Made by a program: the position numbers and the translations under genes. Below are positions 16,558 through 24,753 of a DNA stretch of 26,257 nt, one piece after another (the stretch's first letter is position 1; each line of letters begins with the position of its first letter). The stretch comes from Candidatus Melainabacteria bacterium (lineage in GTDB: Bacteria > Cyanobacteriota > Vampirovibrionia > Obscuribacterales > Obscuribacteraceae), in NCBI GenBank assembly GCA_003151275.1, contig PLXC01000155.1:1-26257 (forward strand), given 5' to 3'. Below the pieces are notes generated by a model. That model searched no databases and was not told the origin of the DNA. It saw nothing but the letters and a program-made list of their open reading frames with translations.

Positions 16558-18383
16558 GGTGCTAATCCTTGAGCCGAAGACACTTTCCGAGGAACGAGAA
16601 TCCAGAAGCAGCTGCCTTTGCCCTCTTCGCTGTCAACGCCAATTTGTCCGTCATGCGCATCGATGATTGATTTGCAAATTGCCAGCCCCAGTCCGGCTCC
16701 CCCGCGACGTTTCCCATCTGGCGAATCCAATTGCTTGAAGCGTTCAAAGACGTCCTTTTGCCTGGCTTTTGGAATTCCAGGACCATTGTCGGAAATACTC
16801 AGCTTGCAAAAGTCTGCTTCGCAGACGCAAGTTATTGTTACCTTGTCTTGAGCGGCAGAAAACTTTATGGCATTGGATAAGAGATTGACAATTACCTGCG
16901 TCAACCTTTCCGAATCACCGATGGCTTCAGCTTCACCGCCGTCGTAAGAAAGGACAACATTTTTCTGCTCGGCAAACACTTGCACCGTATCTAGGGCGTT
17001 CTCGATCACCGATCTAAGTAGCATTGGCTCAAGCTGCATCACCAACTTCCCTGATTCCATGCGCTCGAGGTTCAGCAAATCCCCCACCAGGCGAATCAGG
17101 CGTCGCACATCGCGCTGCGCATGCTCCATTTTTTTGCGCCCATCTACGCTGCGAGTGTCGATCACTTCTTCGGCAATCAAGTCCAGAGTGCCTTGAATGG
17201 AGGTCAGTGGCGTGGACAGATCGTGACTGACAATAGCAACGAATTCTTGTTTCATGCGCTCAATCTCGTGGCGTTCAGTTATGTCATGGCCAACGCAAAA
17301 GAAGGTATTGTCGTGGTCTGACCATCGGATCGACCAAAGAATGTGGACCGGCGATCCGTCTTTGCGCGTAATCTGATTTTCCAAGGGCACCTCCGCGCCA
17401 TCAACTGCAATTTGCTTCAATGTCGCCGTCGAATTATCTCGATCTTCCGGCACTATCAGATCGATAAAGCGGCGCCCCATCAATTCTTCTTGCGTATAAC
17501 CCATAACTTCTCGGCAGGCAGGATTGATGGCAGAGAATTTGCGTTGAAAGTCGATTGAGCAAATGATGTCCATGGCGTTTTCAACTACTGCTCTTTCTCT
17601 CGCTTGCGCCTCCCTGAGCGACGTTGCCATCCGATGAAATGCTTTGTCGACCGAGGCAATTTCATCGCTGCCCTGCAGTTCGGGATTAAGAGCTCGGCCA
17701 AGCGTCAACCGTAGACTGTTGTCGTTGATGACGGACAACCGGCGTGCGATTCCTCGGGTGAGCGCTGAGGCAAGGAAGATCGCAATCATCAGATTAAGCA
17801 CAACGCCGACGACAAGCGCAATTTTAACTTGCTGCCGCGACGACTCCTGACCCTTCTTGCCACTCTCTTGCAGCGACCTGTAGTAATCGAGGATTTTTTC
17901 GCTCTGGTCACTGGCATCAGCAGACAACTCGGACAAACTTAGTTTGGTTTGCGGAATATCGCTATTGGCAATAAGGTGCTTTACGTAAGCACGACGGACT
18001 GCCTCCATTTTGGCGGTCGCACGTCGAGCTGTGTGTTCAAAGTCGTCAACAGCGTGAACCTGTTCTGGACTCTCACTGACCAAAGCTCTCAGGTTCTTAA
18101 CGACCAGAGCGAGTTCATCAACATACCTCGTGTAGTTCCTGTAGTAGCTTGGGGAATCATATGCCGTGTCGAGTTCTGTTAGAAAACCCAGTGTCGCTTT
18201 TTGAACCAGCACGGAGACGTGATCTAAATCGGCGATCACATTTCGAGCTTTGCGCTCTTGCTCTACTTCGCGCTCCGCATTGCGCAACATGCCTGCCAGA
18301 GCACCGACGAAGCCCATCTCAAACACGACGATCAATGTACAGAAAAGCAGTATTTTATTTCGTAGTGTCATAGAAACTGGCAT
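16554..18383 (-). CDS. Membrane sensor histidine kinase (HAMP-PAS-HisKA-HATPase)
   Basis: 609 aa. Transmembrane segment 1 at about 10-30, an extracytoplasmic helical sensor region at about 31-185 (CHASE3-like in character), transmembrane segment 2 at about 187-208, HAMP at about 209-260, PAS at about 262-372 (ending in the PAC-type VGHDITERHEIE), HisKA with phosphorylated His387 in VSHDLSTPLTS, and HATPase with N-box Asn504 (NLLSNAIKF), DNGPGIP (532-538) and GAGLGLAI (562-569). All catalytic motifs are intact. It probably phosphorylates the adjacent OmpR-type regulator, though convergent order means they are not cotranscribed. The start at 18383 has no strong ribosome site; an in-frame ATG four codons later is possible. 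The signal is unknown. Confidence 0.92.
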   Translation of the reverse strand: MPVSMTLRNKILLFCTLIVVFEMGFVGALAGMLRNAEREVEQERKARNVIADLDHVSVLVQKATLGFLTELDTAYDSPSYYRNYTRYVDELALVVKNLRALVSESPEQVHAVDDFEHTARRATAKMEAVRRAYVKHLIANSDIPQTKLSLSELSADASDQSEKILDYYRSLQESGKKGQESSRQQVKIALVVGVVLNLMIAIFLASALTRGIARRLSVINDNSLRLTLGRALNPELQGSDEIASVDKAFHRMATSLREAQARERAVVENAMDIICSIDFQRKFSAINPACREVMGYTQEELMGRRFIDLIVPEDRDNSTATLKQIAVDGAEVPLENQITRKDGSPVHILWSIRWSDHDNTFFCVGHDITERHEIERMKQEFVAIVSHDLSTPLTSIQGTLDLIAEEVIDTRSVDGRKKMEHAQRDVRRLIRLVGDLLNLERMESGKLVMQLEPMLLRSVIENALDTVQVFAEQKNVVLSYDGGEAEAIGDSERLTQVIVNLLSNAIKFSAAQDKVTITCVCEADFCKLSISDNGPGIPKARQKDVFERFKQLDSPDGKRRGGAGLGLAICKSIIDAHDGQIGVDSEEGKGSCFWILVPRKVSSAQGLAP

Positions 18384-18442
18384 AGCCAGAATTTACCCGG
18401 CTAGTAGAAGAAAAATGCGCTAGCTCATTTTTTCATGGATAG

Positions 18443-19975
18443 TCATTGTGAAAGGGCAACGCCACTTCCCTGCCCGCCCAGACCCTGCATGTATGCCCTC
18501 ATCTGGCTGGCGGTGATCTCGCGGGAGCCTGTGCGGCTGAGTGGATCGTTGATGATGTAATTGTCGCCTTTGCGTCCGTCTACAAGAATGAAATGAGCCC
18601 CGTTGAAGTGAGAATATTGAGAGTTGCTCAACTTATCGCCATATGAGCCGGCAGCGCCAGGATTACCGCGTGCGACAACCATTTGACCTTTAGCCAGTGC
18701 ATCATTCAAGCCGGCCATGCCATTGATGTTATGGCTACGGATTCCGGCTGCAGCGGCTCCTTTTCGAACTTCTGCTTCATCGGTGCCTTCTTGCATGTTT
18801 CTACCTGTCATGGCGCGGCGCACTGTTTGGATGAACTGGGCCCTGTTTTTTGGCTGGGCGCCCGGGGGGAATTTATGGGCATGAAGCATGAACATAGCCA
18901 GACTGGCGGGCCCGCAATCTTCGCTACGCAGCCTGCCGTCAGGATTCCATTTGCTTCTGAATTGAGTCATGAAGTAGCTGTCCGGAGCACCAATTGGTAA
19001 ATTGGGAGCAGAATGATCAGCTATTGTACGGCTGCCAGTCTTGGTTTCTGGCGTTTCAACTGGACCGTTGGTGTCTGGTGTGCCGTTTGGATCTATCCAT
19101 GCTGATTCGCTTGATTGAAAACAATAAGAGTTTGAGTCCCCAGATGACGAGCCGCCGAAGTCTGGGCCGCCAAAATCTGGAAAGCTAGTGCTGGTCCAGC
19201 TTTTTTCTGAGGACTGTTGCTGGTGCCTGCCATCTCCAGACGAATTAGCGAAGTGGTGCGGAGGCGGCCGTTCTGGCACCAAATCCGGTATCGGTCCGGA
19301 GAGATCCCCTGCTGGTCGAAAAACTCTGCAGTGCGCTTGTCCACGCAAGACGAGCGGCAGAAGCTGGTCTTGTGACATGGAGCCATGCCAATCGCTTGAT
19401 TCCATGCCCTGGCCGTCCGATATAAATGCGTGTTGTTTGCCCGCCTGATTCTCCATTACCACCACGTATCCTGGAGGCAAACTCTTTATACGGCTCGAGG
19501 GAATATGCACTTCTTGCCAGAGGGGACTTTTGGCGAGTAATTGATCGAGATTGTGAGCGTCGGCATGGAAATTGCCCAGTTTGGCCCGGCGCATTGCCTC
19601 TTCAACACCGCCTGCGCAATAGCCCATAGTGCCATGATGTTCGGTGTTGCGAACATAATCGGCCGCACCTTGATGTCCATCACTTCCCAAAGAGGCTTCG
19701 ACCAGTCGATGCATAGCAGCACTTGCCTCCTTGTGGTTGGACGAGCTGCCAGCGCCGCTTTTGCTCATATCTGATATTTTGGGCTCTGGTAATGAAAAGA
19801 CAGATGATTGATCAGGCAACGAAAAATCTATGAATTCGATATTCTTATCTTGCTTTGATGCATTTTTGCCAAGTTGCGAAGCAGACCAGGCTTCTTTTGC
19901 GCACTGGCTTTGCCAGCCGCTTGACTCTGCTTCAACAGTACGCGTGGCGTCTTGCTCACAATGCTTTGGATGCAT
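18443..19975 (-). CDS. Protein with two papain-like cysteine-peptidase-type domains
   Basis: 510 aa with no signal peptide or membrane segment. The N-terminal 85 residues are polar and probably disordered. A first domain (about 86-222) carries GYCAGGVEEAMRRA with Cys120 and QHAFISDGQGMES with His182, a layout like CHAP or NlpC/P60 amidases. A Ser/Gly/Pro-rich linker (about 223-325, with a DFGGPDFGG repeat) joins a second domain (about 330-500) with SEDCGPASLAMFML (Cys354), GAHFILVDGRKGDNYIINDP (His461, Asp477), typical of peptidase C39-like proteins. Both nucleophile/His pairs look intact. Possible roles are peptidoglycan or peptide cleavage, or an effector delivered without an N-terminal signal. 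The start at 19975 has only a weak ribosome site; ATG 19768 is an alternative. Confidence 0.7.
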   Translation of the reverse strand: MHPKHCEQDATRTVEAESSGWQSQCAKEAWSASQLGKNASKQDKNIEFIDFSLPDQSSVFSLPEPKISDMSKSGAGSSSNHKEASAAMHRLVEASLGSDGHQGAADYVRNTEHHGTMGYCAGGVEEAMRRAKLGNFHADAHNLDQLLAKSPLWQEVHIPSSRIKSLPPGYVVVMENQAGKQHAFISDGQGMESSDWHGSMSQDQLLPLVLRGQAHCRVFRPAGDLSGPIPDLVPERPPPHHFANSSGDGRHQQQSSEKSWTSTSFPDFGGPDFGGSSSGDSNSYCFQSSESAWIDPNGTPDTNGPVETPETKTGSRTIADHSAPNLPIGAPDSYFMTQFRSKWNPDGRLRSEDCGPASLAMFMLHAHKFPPGAQPKNRAQFIQTVRRAMTGRNMQEGTDEAEVRKGAAAAGIRSHNINGMAGLNDALAKGQMVVARGNPGAAGSYGDKLSNSQYSHFNGAHFILVDGRKGDNYIINDPLSRTGSREITASQMRAYMQGLGGQGSGVALSQ

Positions 19976-20141
19976 AGTAATGCTCGGTTCTTTGGGGGCG
20001 TGATCGGATACGAGAGAGGCTACAGCTGCAAGTGTGGCAAACTAGTGATATTTCTGTAACAAGCGCAAATACGCCAAGAACATTGTGACAATGGGTGCGG
20101 CGAAGCTTGTCGGAAAATCGGTTATCGTTTGCGTCAGCGCT

Positions 20142-20564
20142 TTACTTCCGGAGCGGCAGAACACGAAGTTGCTTGATGCCACAACCAGCGGCAGCGTCCA
20201 TCACTGCTACTACGTATTTTTGCAAAGCATCGCCGTCTGACTGCAGATTAAGCGGAATGTCTGTTTGTCCTGCTTTTCCTTGCTCAACCTTAATTGCGTT
20301 TGCTACACCAGCTGTATCTGGAGGTTTCACGTCTATGTTGTTCAGCAAAATCTGACCCTGGGCAGTGACAGTTACGTCAATTTTAGGACCTTTGCTAGGA
20401 GGAGTTGGAGAGCCGCCCGCAGAAGGTGGTTCCACTTTTAGAACGGTCGTATTAACCAGGGGAGCGATCAGGATCATGATTACCAGCAGCACCAAAAAAA
20501 CGTCAGTCAATGGTGTCACGTTGATCTCGGTGAAGACTTCGCCTGCGCGACCGCCAATAGCCAT
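20142..20564 (-). CDS. ExbD/TolR-family biopolymer transport protein
   Basis: 140 aa, the normal ExbD/TolR size. A short cytoplasmic N-terminus (FTEINVTPLTD) leads to one membrane helix at about 20-40 with the proton-path Asp21 (LTDVFLVLLVIMI), then a periplasmic domain with PPSAGGSPTPP and the usual late VMDAAAGCGIKQLRVLPL. With an ExbB/TolQ partner such proteins use the proton gradient to energise outer-membrane transport or envelope maintenance. No ExbB/TolQ or TonB gene is adjacent in this window, so its partner must lie elsewhere. An AGAGG about ten bases upstream of ATG 20564 is a moderate ribosome site. Confidence 0.88.
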   Translation of the reverse strand: MAIGGRAGEVFTEINVTPLTDVFLVLLVIMILIAPLVNTTVLKVEPPSAGGSPTPPSKGPKIDVTVTAQGQILLNNIDVKPPDTAGVANAIKVEQGKAGQTDIPLNLQSDGDALQKYVVAVMDAAAGCGIKQLRVLPLRK

Positions 20565-21212
20565 TTCTCAAGAACCTCTACATGTGTCCTGGTTAGTGTA
20601 ACGCCTTAGGGACAACTGAGCTACCTGGAAAACCCTGATGTTAAGGCGGCAGCTTGTTGGAGTCGGGTAATTTCGTGGGAGTTGAGAGCTTGCTGCCTTC
20701 GAAATTTTGGCTGCGCTGCACCTGAAGGCCATCTAACAATCAGTGTTTGCACAGCCGCGCTAATTACTTATCTCACTATTTTTACCTATCATGACTGGTA
20801 ATTAAGAGGGCTTCTTTAAGTCTTAACTGTGTGAGGTAACTGTGCGAGCTTCTAATTATAGAAGCTATAAAACCTTGCCAGAAGCTACTTAGTACTAACT
20901 AATTAATTGTTTGCAGAGGCTTGTCTCTGTCAAGAGATATCCCCTAGGGTCAAAGCCTCATCTCATTCTCAATGTTTATTCCGGCAATCAACAACCAATC
21001 CGCTCCCTTCTAGCTCGACACCGTCACACCTGCATTCTTATGCGGCTTGACGTTGACTTGCTGTTGGTTCGAACTGAAGTGCACTTAGGTCGCTTTGGTT
21101 TGGATGTTTGCAGTTCTGGTCGGCTTGAAACGCCATTTTGTTTAACCACCGACTTTGACAGTGCGCCTTGATGAGCTGTGCATTGACCTAGTCAAAATCG
21201 AAAAGAGACATT
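20565..21212. other. 650-base region without a gene, with inverted repeats
   Basis: No supported gene. The frame at 20911-21171 lacks a ribosome site and motif. Visible structures: CGCCTTA (20602-20608) and TAAGGCG (20642-20648), a possible stem in the exbD leader; and a perfect 8-base inverted repeat AGCTTCTA-ATTA-TAGAAGCT at 20847-20866, followed by another GAAGCT at 20881. The second palindrome contains TATAAT on the minus strand (20860-20855), so it could be an operator over a leftward promoter toward exbD, although no -35 fits. Confidence 0.4.
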
Positions 21213-21476
21213 ATGAAACAAGTAACACCGCTCCAGATCCTGGGCACGCCTGAATCCACTGACCGCGAAATTCCGTCTCCCAGTGGCTTAGGCAACGCAC
21301 GCGTCTATCAAGACGGCAGTGTGTTGTGCCTTTCGACCGGCCGCTTCTACGCGCCCGAAGCTTCCAACCTCGACGACTCTGAGCTCAGCGCTATGCGCAA
21401 AGCTTTCGACCAGAGGCTCGGCATCACCATCTCCGACCGCCTCGGCATTCTAACCAGATTGCCGGATCGGTTTTAA
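21213..21476 (+). CDS. Hypothetical protein (87 aa)
   Basis: I do not recognise it. 87 aa, soluble, without Cys clusters, signal peptide or membrane segment. The middle reads LGNARVYQDGSVLCLSTGRFY, which looks like short beta strands, and the C-terminal half looks helical (LDDSELSAMRKAFDQRLG). A purine-rich AAAAGAGA lies seven to eight bases before ATG 21213. Codons end mainly in C or G, marking the start of the 21.2-25.1 kb block of compositionally similar genes. It is followed after 129 bases by the alpha/beta hydrolase gene. Confidence 0.6.
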   Translation: MKQVTPLQILGTPESTDREIPSPSGLGNARVYQDGSVLCLSTGRFYAPEASNLDDSELSAMRKAFDQRLGITISDRLGILTRLPDRF

Positions 21477-21560
21477 CTCGCACCACCTCGCTCAGCGCTG
21501 AAGAACTACTTCGCTTCGTTGCGTTGGTTCTCCAACACATCGCCCGTGGTGCCCTAACCG
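21468..21560 (+). other. Possible structured leader ahead of alpha/beta hydrolase
   Basis: CGGTT (21468-21472) can pair with AACCG (21556-21560), and GCACCAC (21480-21486) with GTGGTGC (21546-21552). Inside are smaller stems: GAAG-aacta-CTTC near 21499 and TTGG-ttct-CCAA near 21524. The structure ends 45 bases before the hydrolase start, whose ribosome site AAAGGG stays free. It may be a terminator-like or regulatory fold; it begins inside the last codons of the upstream gene. Confidence 0.3.
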
Positions 21561-21605
21561 GAAGCATTCCGCAACTAGCGAGTGCTCCCACAAAGGGTAA
21601 CTATC

Positions 21606-22454
21606 ATGAAAAAGACCATCAAGTACGCGATCGGGTTTGCAGTATCCGATCTGATTTTGTGGCTTGCCATGTCTCCCCGGTTTGCGACCAAGTTGTATCA
21701 CTCCAAGCTCTTCAAAAGTGAAGGAGAGCCTGGTTCGATGCAGTTGGTGCGTGATTTCAACGAGGTGGAAACCTCCTCGCTCGACTTCCCGGCACACGAC
21801 GGCACGCCTCTTCACGGCTGGTTCTACAAGCACCCCACCAGCAAGAAGGTTTTTATTTACAACATGGGTCGCTCAAGCGACCTCGGTAAGTCTCTCAAGT
21901 ACGCGAAGGTGATGCTGGCAGCTGGAGGTTCGGTGTTCGCTTACGAATACCGCGGCTTCGGTTCGACATCTGGCAAGCCTTCCGTGATTGGGATTTGCGA
22001 AGATGGACTTGCGGCTTACGACTATGTAGCAGGCAGACTTGGCTACCAAGTGAACGACATCGTCATCTACGGTGAGTCACTCGGTGCCGGCGTTGCCACC
22101 TACGTGGCCGAGCGTCGCAATGCTGCAGGACTTGTTCTGCAGTCCGGTTTCGCTTCTCTGGAGCGCATTGGCAAGGAGATGGTGGCAGCTCTCAAGGTTT
22201 ATCCGAGCTGGCTCTTCCCTCGTCCGCGTCTGGACAATGCCGAGGCGGTGACGCGCAAGCACCCGCCGCTGTTGGTGATTCACGGCGTCAACGACGAAGT
22301 GATTCCAGTGCACCACTCGCGCCTGATCTACGACGGCGCTAGCGGTCGTAAGCAACTGGTTCATCTGAAGAACTCCGGTCACTGTGACCTGGCTGATGCG
22401 GACGGACCGGCCTTCGTGGGAGCGCTCAGGAACTTCCTGTCCGCAATCGCATGA
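21606..22454 (+). CDS. Membrane-anchored alpha/beta hydrolase (BEM46/ABHD13-like)
   Basis: 282 aa. An N-terminal hydrophobic segment (residues 6-23) probably anchors it to the membrane. The hydrolase core shows GYRGFG-type oxyanion strand (AYEYRGFGSTSG), nucleophile elbow GESLGAG with Ser158, acid Asp230 in HGVNDEVIP and His259 in NSGHCD, a complete catalytic triad in the order of serine alpha/beta hydrolases of the BEM46/ABHD13/ABHD17 type. The start at ATG 21606 is favoured by AAAGGG upstream; an in-frame earlier start at 21582 lacks a ribosome site. Substrate (ester, thioester or peptide) unknown. It ends with a UUCG-loop terminator. GC-rich codons like its neighbours. Confidence 0.85.
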   Translation: MKKTIKYAIGFAVSDLILWLAMSPRFATKLYHSKLFKSEGEPGSMQLVRDFNEVETSSLDFPAHDGTPLHGWFYKHPTSKKVFIYNMGRSSDLGKSLKYAKVMLAAGGSVFAYEYRGFGSTSGKPSVIGICEDGLAAYDYVAGRLGYQVNDIVIYGESLGAGVATYVAERRNAAGLVLQSGFASLERIGKEMVAALKVYPSWLFPRPRLDNAEAVTRKHPPLLVIHGVNDEVIPVHHSRLIYDGASGRKQLVHLKNSGHCDLADADGPAFVGALRNFLSAIA

Positions 22455-22463
22455 TTTCAACCA

Positions 22464-22489
22464 GGGTGCTCGGTTTCGACCGAGCGCCC
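22464..22489 (+). terminator. UUCG-loop terminator after alpha/beta hydrolase
   Basis: An 11-pair stem (GGGTGCTCGGT / ACCGAGCGCCC, one G-T pair) capped by TTCG, ten bases after the hydrolase stop and followed by ATTTCTCTC. A strong intrinsic-terminator-like hairpin with a short pyrimidine tail. Confidence 0.75.
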
Positions 22490-22543
22490 ATTTCTCTCAA
22501 GTCAACAAGATAACCAGGCAAAAGCCCTGGGTAGGAGAAGCTT

Positions 22544-23971
22544 ATGAATCGATTTCTGAAAACAATGCGAGACAGGTGTCCAAGCCTGTTCCGCGCAATC
22601 TTTCCGCTGCTCGTTCGCTGTTACGGCGACGGCGCATTCAGACTGCTCTCGAAGTTCGTTACGCATGACCACTGGGATTGCGATAACAGCGCCGAGACAG
22701 TTCTCGCCCTGCTCTGCCTGAAGGGCAAGTTCGATGTTCTGCCTGACAAGGTGGTCAAACACCTGAAGCTTGTCGAGGTCGATCGCACTCTTGAGGGCGA
22801 CGCCCTCCTCGAGGCGGTGTATCTGGACGGTCACTTCCAGGTCGCTCTGGCTCTGTACCGGCGCTACATCGTCCAGGAGCCGGGCAAGGTCAAACTTGGC
22901 GACTACGTCAAGATCATCGCCGAGAACAACGTCGCGGTCATGCAGACCGAGGCGGAGTTGCGGCTCTTCGCGCGTCAGCGGATCAAGCGAGCTGCTGACG
23001 AGTGCGTCGAAGCCATGGTCTGGCGCGGCGCACCGCTATATCACACCAACGAGGGGCTGAGCGGCGACGACGTCGTGCGCATCCTCGGCGAAGAGTGTGA
23101 TGCGGCGCCTTTCCCGATGGTGCTTGAGCTCTGTGCTCTGCGCCACGAGGCGAATGTGCCTATCTTCCTGGATCGAGCGGAGAAGGTCGCTGACCTCTGT
23201 ATCCGCTTTCCCCGGCAGGTGGGTTACATGGACTTCGCCGCCGACGAGACGACCTTCCATTCGCGGAAGGACTATCGTTGGTACCTGATCGACGCAGTCC
23301 GCGCCTGGACTGTGCGCCTTGCCATGGGTGCGCCGCTCGTGATCGACACTCACATGGGTGAGACGGTCTCGGTCGGTGACACCGAACGACAGATGCTTGA
23401 CCAAATCGAAGCGCTTCTTTCGAAGATCGCGAGCGATTTGACTAAGCTTGCAACGGGTCGTTCGGATGGTCACGTCGGGCTGGTCGTGGGGCTGGAGGCG
23501 ATCTTCGGTAGCTTCACTGACGCGGAAAAGCCGCGCTTCGAAGCCGCTGAGGAGCAGGTGCGTGCGCTGATTGCGAAGCAGGGATTTGGTGTGGACCTGG
23601 ACGACGGGAAGGCAATGTTCTTCTCGGTGTTCCTCGGTCACGGCATCAACGACCTGGTCAGCGATCGTCCGCGTTCGATCTGCATCAGCTCCAACATGTA
23701 CCTCCTGCCCGAAATCGGGTCGGTGGACAACCACAGCATCTTCCAGCTTTTCCGCGAGGGAAAGCCGATCACGCTGGGTCCCGATGGTCTCGACCCGCTC
23801 GGCATCGTCGACGCGAGTCAGGACTATGGCTTGCTCTGGCACAGCAAGCATCGTTTCCGTCTGCCTGAGTTCAAGCGCATCGCCTTCACGGCTGTGCGTA
23901 CGTTCAACGCGTCGCCTGCGAAGGTTGCGCGTGCTCGGGCTGCTGCTGAGAAGTTCTACGGCAAGGAGTAA
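22544..23971 (+). CDS. Large protein of unknown function (475 aa)
   Basis: I cannot place this protein in any family. 475 aa, soluble in character, with no signal peptide and no sustained membrane helix. The first 150 residues look alpha-helical and repeat-like (ETVLALLCLKGKFDVLPDKV, then DALLEAVYLDGHFQVALALY), recalling helical solenoids. The later half is mixed, with distinctive stretches DDGKAMFFSVFLGHGIND, SICISSNMYLLPEIGSVDNH and GPDGLDPLGIVDASQDYGLLW. Ribosome site TAGGAGAAG lies six bases before ATG 22544, so the start is firm. It is strongly GC-rich: 37 of 60 bases in 23701-23760, compared with 28 of 60 in pepF bases 7501-7560. A 328-codon antisense frame (23036-24022) is a shadow of this composition. 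Confidence 0.8.
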   Translation: MNRFLKTMRDRCPSLFRAIFPLLVRCYGDGAFRLLSKFVTHDHWDCDNSAETVLALLCLKGKFDVLPDKVVKHLKLVEVDRTLEGDALLEAVYLDGHFQVALALYRRYIVQEPGKVKLGDYVKIIAENNVAVMQTEAELRLFARQRIKRAADECVEAMVWRGAPLYHTNEGLSGDDVVRILGEECDAAPFPMVLELCALRHEANVPIFLDRAEKVADLCIRFPRQVGYMDFAADETTFHSRKDYRWYLIDAVRAWTVRLAMGAPLVIDTHMGETVSVGDTERQMLDQIEALLSKIASDLTKLATGRSDGHVGLVVGLEAIFGSFTDAEKPRFEAAEEQVRALIAKQGFGVDLDDGKAMFFSVFLGHGINDLVSDRPRSICISSNMYLLPEIGSVDNHSIFQLFREGKPITLGPDGLDPLGIVDASQDYGLLWHSKHRFRLPEFKRIAFTAVRTFNASPAKVARARAAAEKFYGKE

Positions 23972-24030
23972 GGTTCGGGAGAGCTGGGCGTAATCCAGTT
24001 CTTCGAACTCCTCACGTTGCACTAACGAGT

Positions 24031-24056
24031 GGTGGCGGCGACAAGCTTGTCACCAC
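24031..24056 (+). terminator. Weak hairpin after the 475-aa gene
   Basis: GGTGG (24031-24035) and CCACC (24052-24056) flank the palindrome GACAAG-CTTGTC with an unpaired CGGC on one side. No T run. It might act as a terminator 60 bases past the stop. Confidence 0.3.
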
Positions 24057-24216
24057 CTGCGGTGCGATGTGAACGCGTTGTGCACAACTAGCGTACTCTC
24101 CGCCTTGGGCGCGTTCTAGGCGCTGATTGCAGCAGTTCCACGACTACAACAGAGGGTGTGGGTGGTTTCTACATCCTCAAACTTGAGCGGCAAAGCCGCT
24201 CTACGAGGCAAAAAAA

Positions 24217-24606
24217 ATGAAAAGGAATTTCGCGCTGTATGCTCTCTCGACGCTCCTCGTCCTCACCGCAATCACGGTGCTGAGCTCGCTTGGACTGTCC
24301 AGTCAGTTCCTCACCGCGTACGTGCCGCTGGCGTTTTTCGCAGTGGCGGGGCTCGACTTCTACCGCACTCAGGTGCTCGAAGGCGGTGCCTCCGAAGCGC
24401 GCGTCTATGCTCGCGTGTCACCTCAACCCTGGGGTGCCTACGGCAACGACTGCGGGCATTCGCGTCACGTCGGAATCAATCGCTCGGAGTCGACTACTGT
24501 CACTGCGCGCAGTGGCAGCAGCTTCGCCGATCGCTTCCTGGCCTATCTGTTCGTGGCACCGTTCATCTTCCCGGCGATGGTGTACGAACGGTTGACCTCC
24601 CGGTAA
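24217..24606 (+). CDS. Small membrane protein of unknown function (129 aa)
   Basis: Unrecognised 129-aa protein with two hydrophobic segments near the N-terminus (about 6-25, YALSTLLVLTAITVLSSLG, and 29-47, FLTAYVPLAFFAVAGL) and one near the C-terminus (about 105-122, FLAYLFVAPFIFPAMV). Between them is a 55-residue polar loop with one Cys and several His (GNDCGHSRHVG). The start is set by GAGG eight bases before ATG 24217; the overlapping frame at 24156-24728 lacks a ribosome site. It is ended by a UUCG-loop terminator. Confidence 0.65.
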   Translation: MKRNFALYALSTLLVLTAITVLSSLGLSSQFLTAYVPLAFFAVAGLDFYRTQVLEGGASEARVYARVSPQPWGAYGNDCGHSRHVGINRSESTTVTARSGSSFADRFLAYLFVAPFIFPAMVYERLTSR

Positions 24607-24617
24607 CAACTTGTGGG

Positions 24618-24649
24618 AACGCGGATGGATCTTCGGATCCATCTGCGTT
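24618..24649 (+). terminator. UUCG-loop terminator after small membrane protein
   Basis: A 14-pair stem AACGCGGATGGATC / GATCCATCTGCGTT with a single G-T pair and loop TTCG, 12 bases after the stop, followed by TTCCC. The third UUCG-capped hairpin directly downstream of a C-rich-codon gene in this window. Confidence 0.75.
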
Positions 24650-24720
24650 TTCCCGGTTGGTGCCAAACCAATTTGCGGCGCAGCACAAGCGGCGCCCTCT
24701 AACACAGAAAGGAGAATGCC

Positions 24721-24753
24721 ATGACTAGTCCAAGGCTGAACAGCCTATTCTAG
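24721..24753 (+). CDS. Putative 10-aa leader peptide
   Basis: ATG 24721 opens MTSPRLNSLF and stops at TAG 24751. A strong ribosome site AAAGGAG (24708-24714) lies six bases upstream, as good as any in the window, although the frame is only 11 codons. An AGGCT-gaac-AGCCT hairpin (24733-24746) lies in its second half. Codons 2-4 (ACTAGTCCA) are perfectly complementary to 24794-24802 inside the downstream RNA structure. This suggests a regulatory leader peptide, though a non-coding role of the same bases is also possible. Confidence 0.4.
   Translation: MTSPRLNSLF

Noticed and set aside
23036..24022. 328-codon minus-strand ORF
   Set aside because: Shadow of the GC-rich 475-aa gene on the opposite strand; Arg/Glu/His-rich translation without motifs or a ribosome site.
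24156..24728. 190-codon plus-strand ORF
   Set aside because: Overlaps the 129-aa membrane protein, which has the ribosome site and clear membrane helices, and reads through a terminator hairpin.
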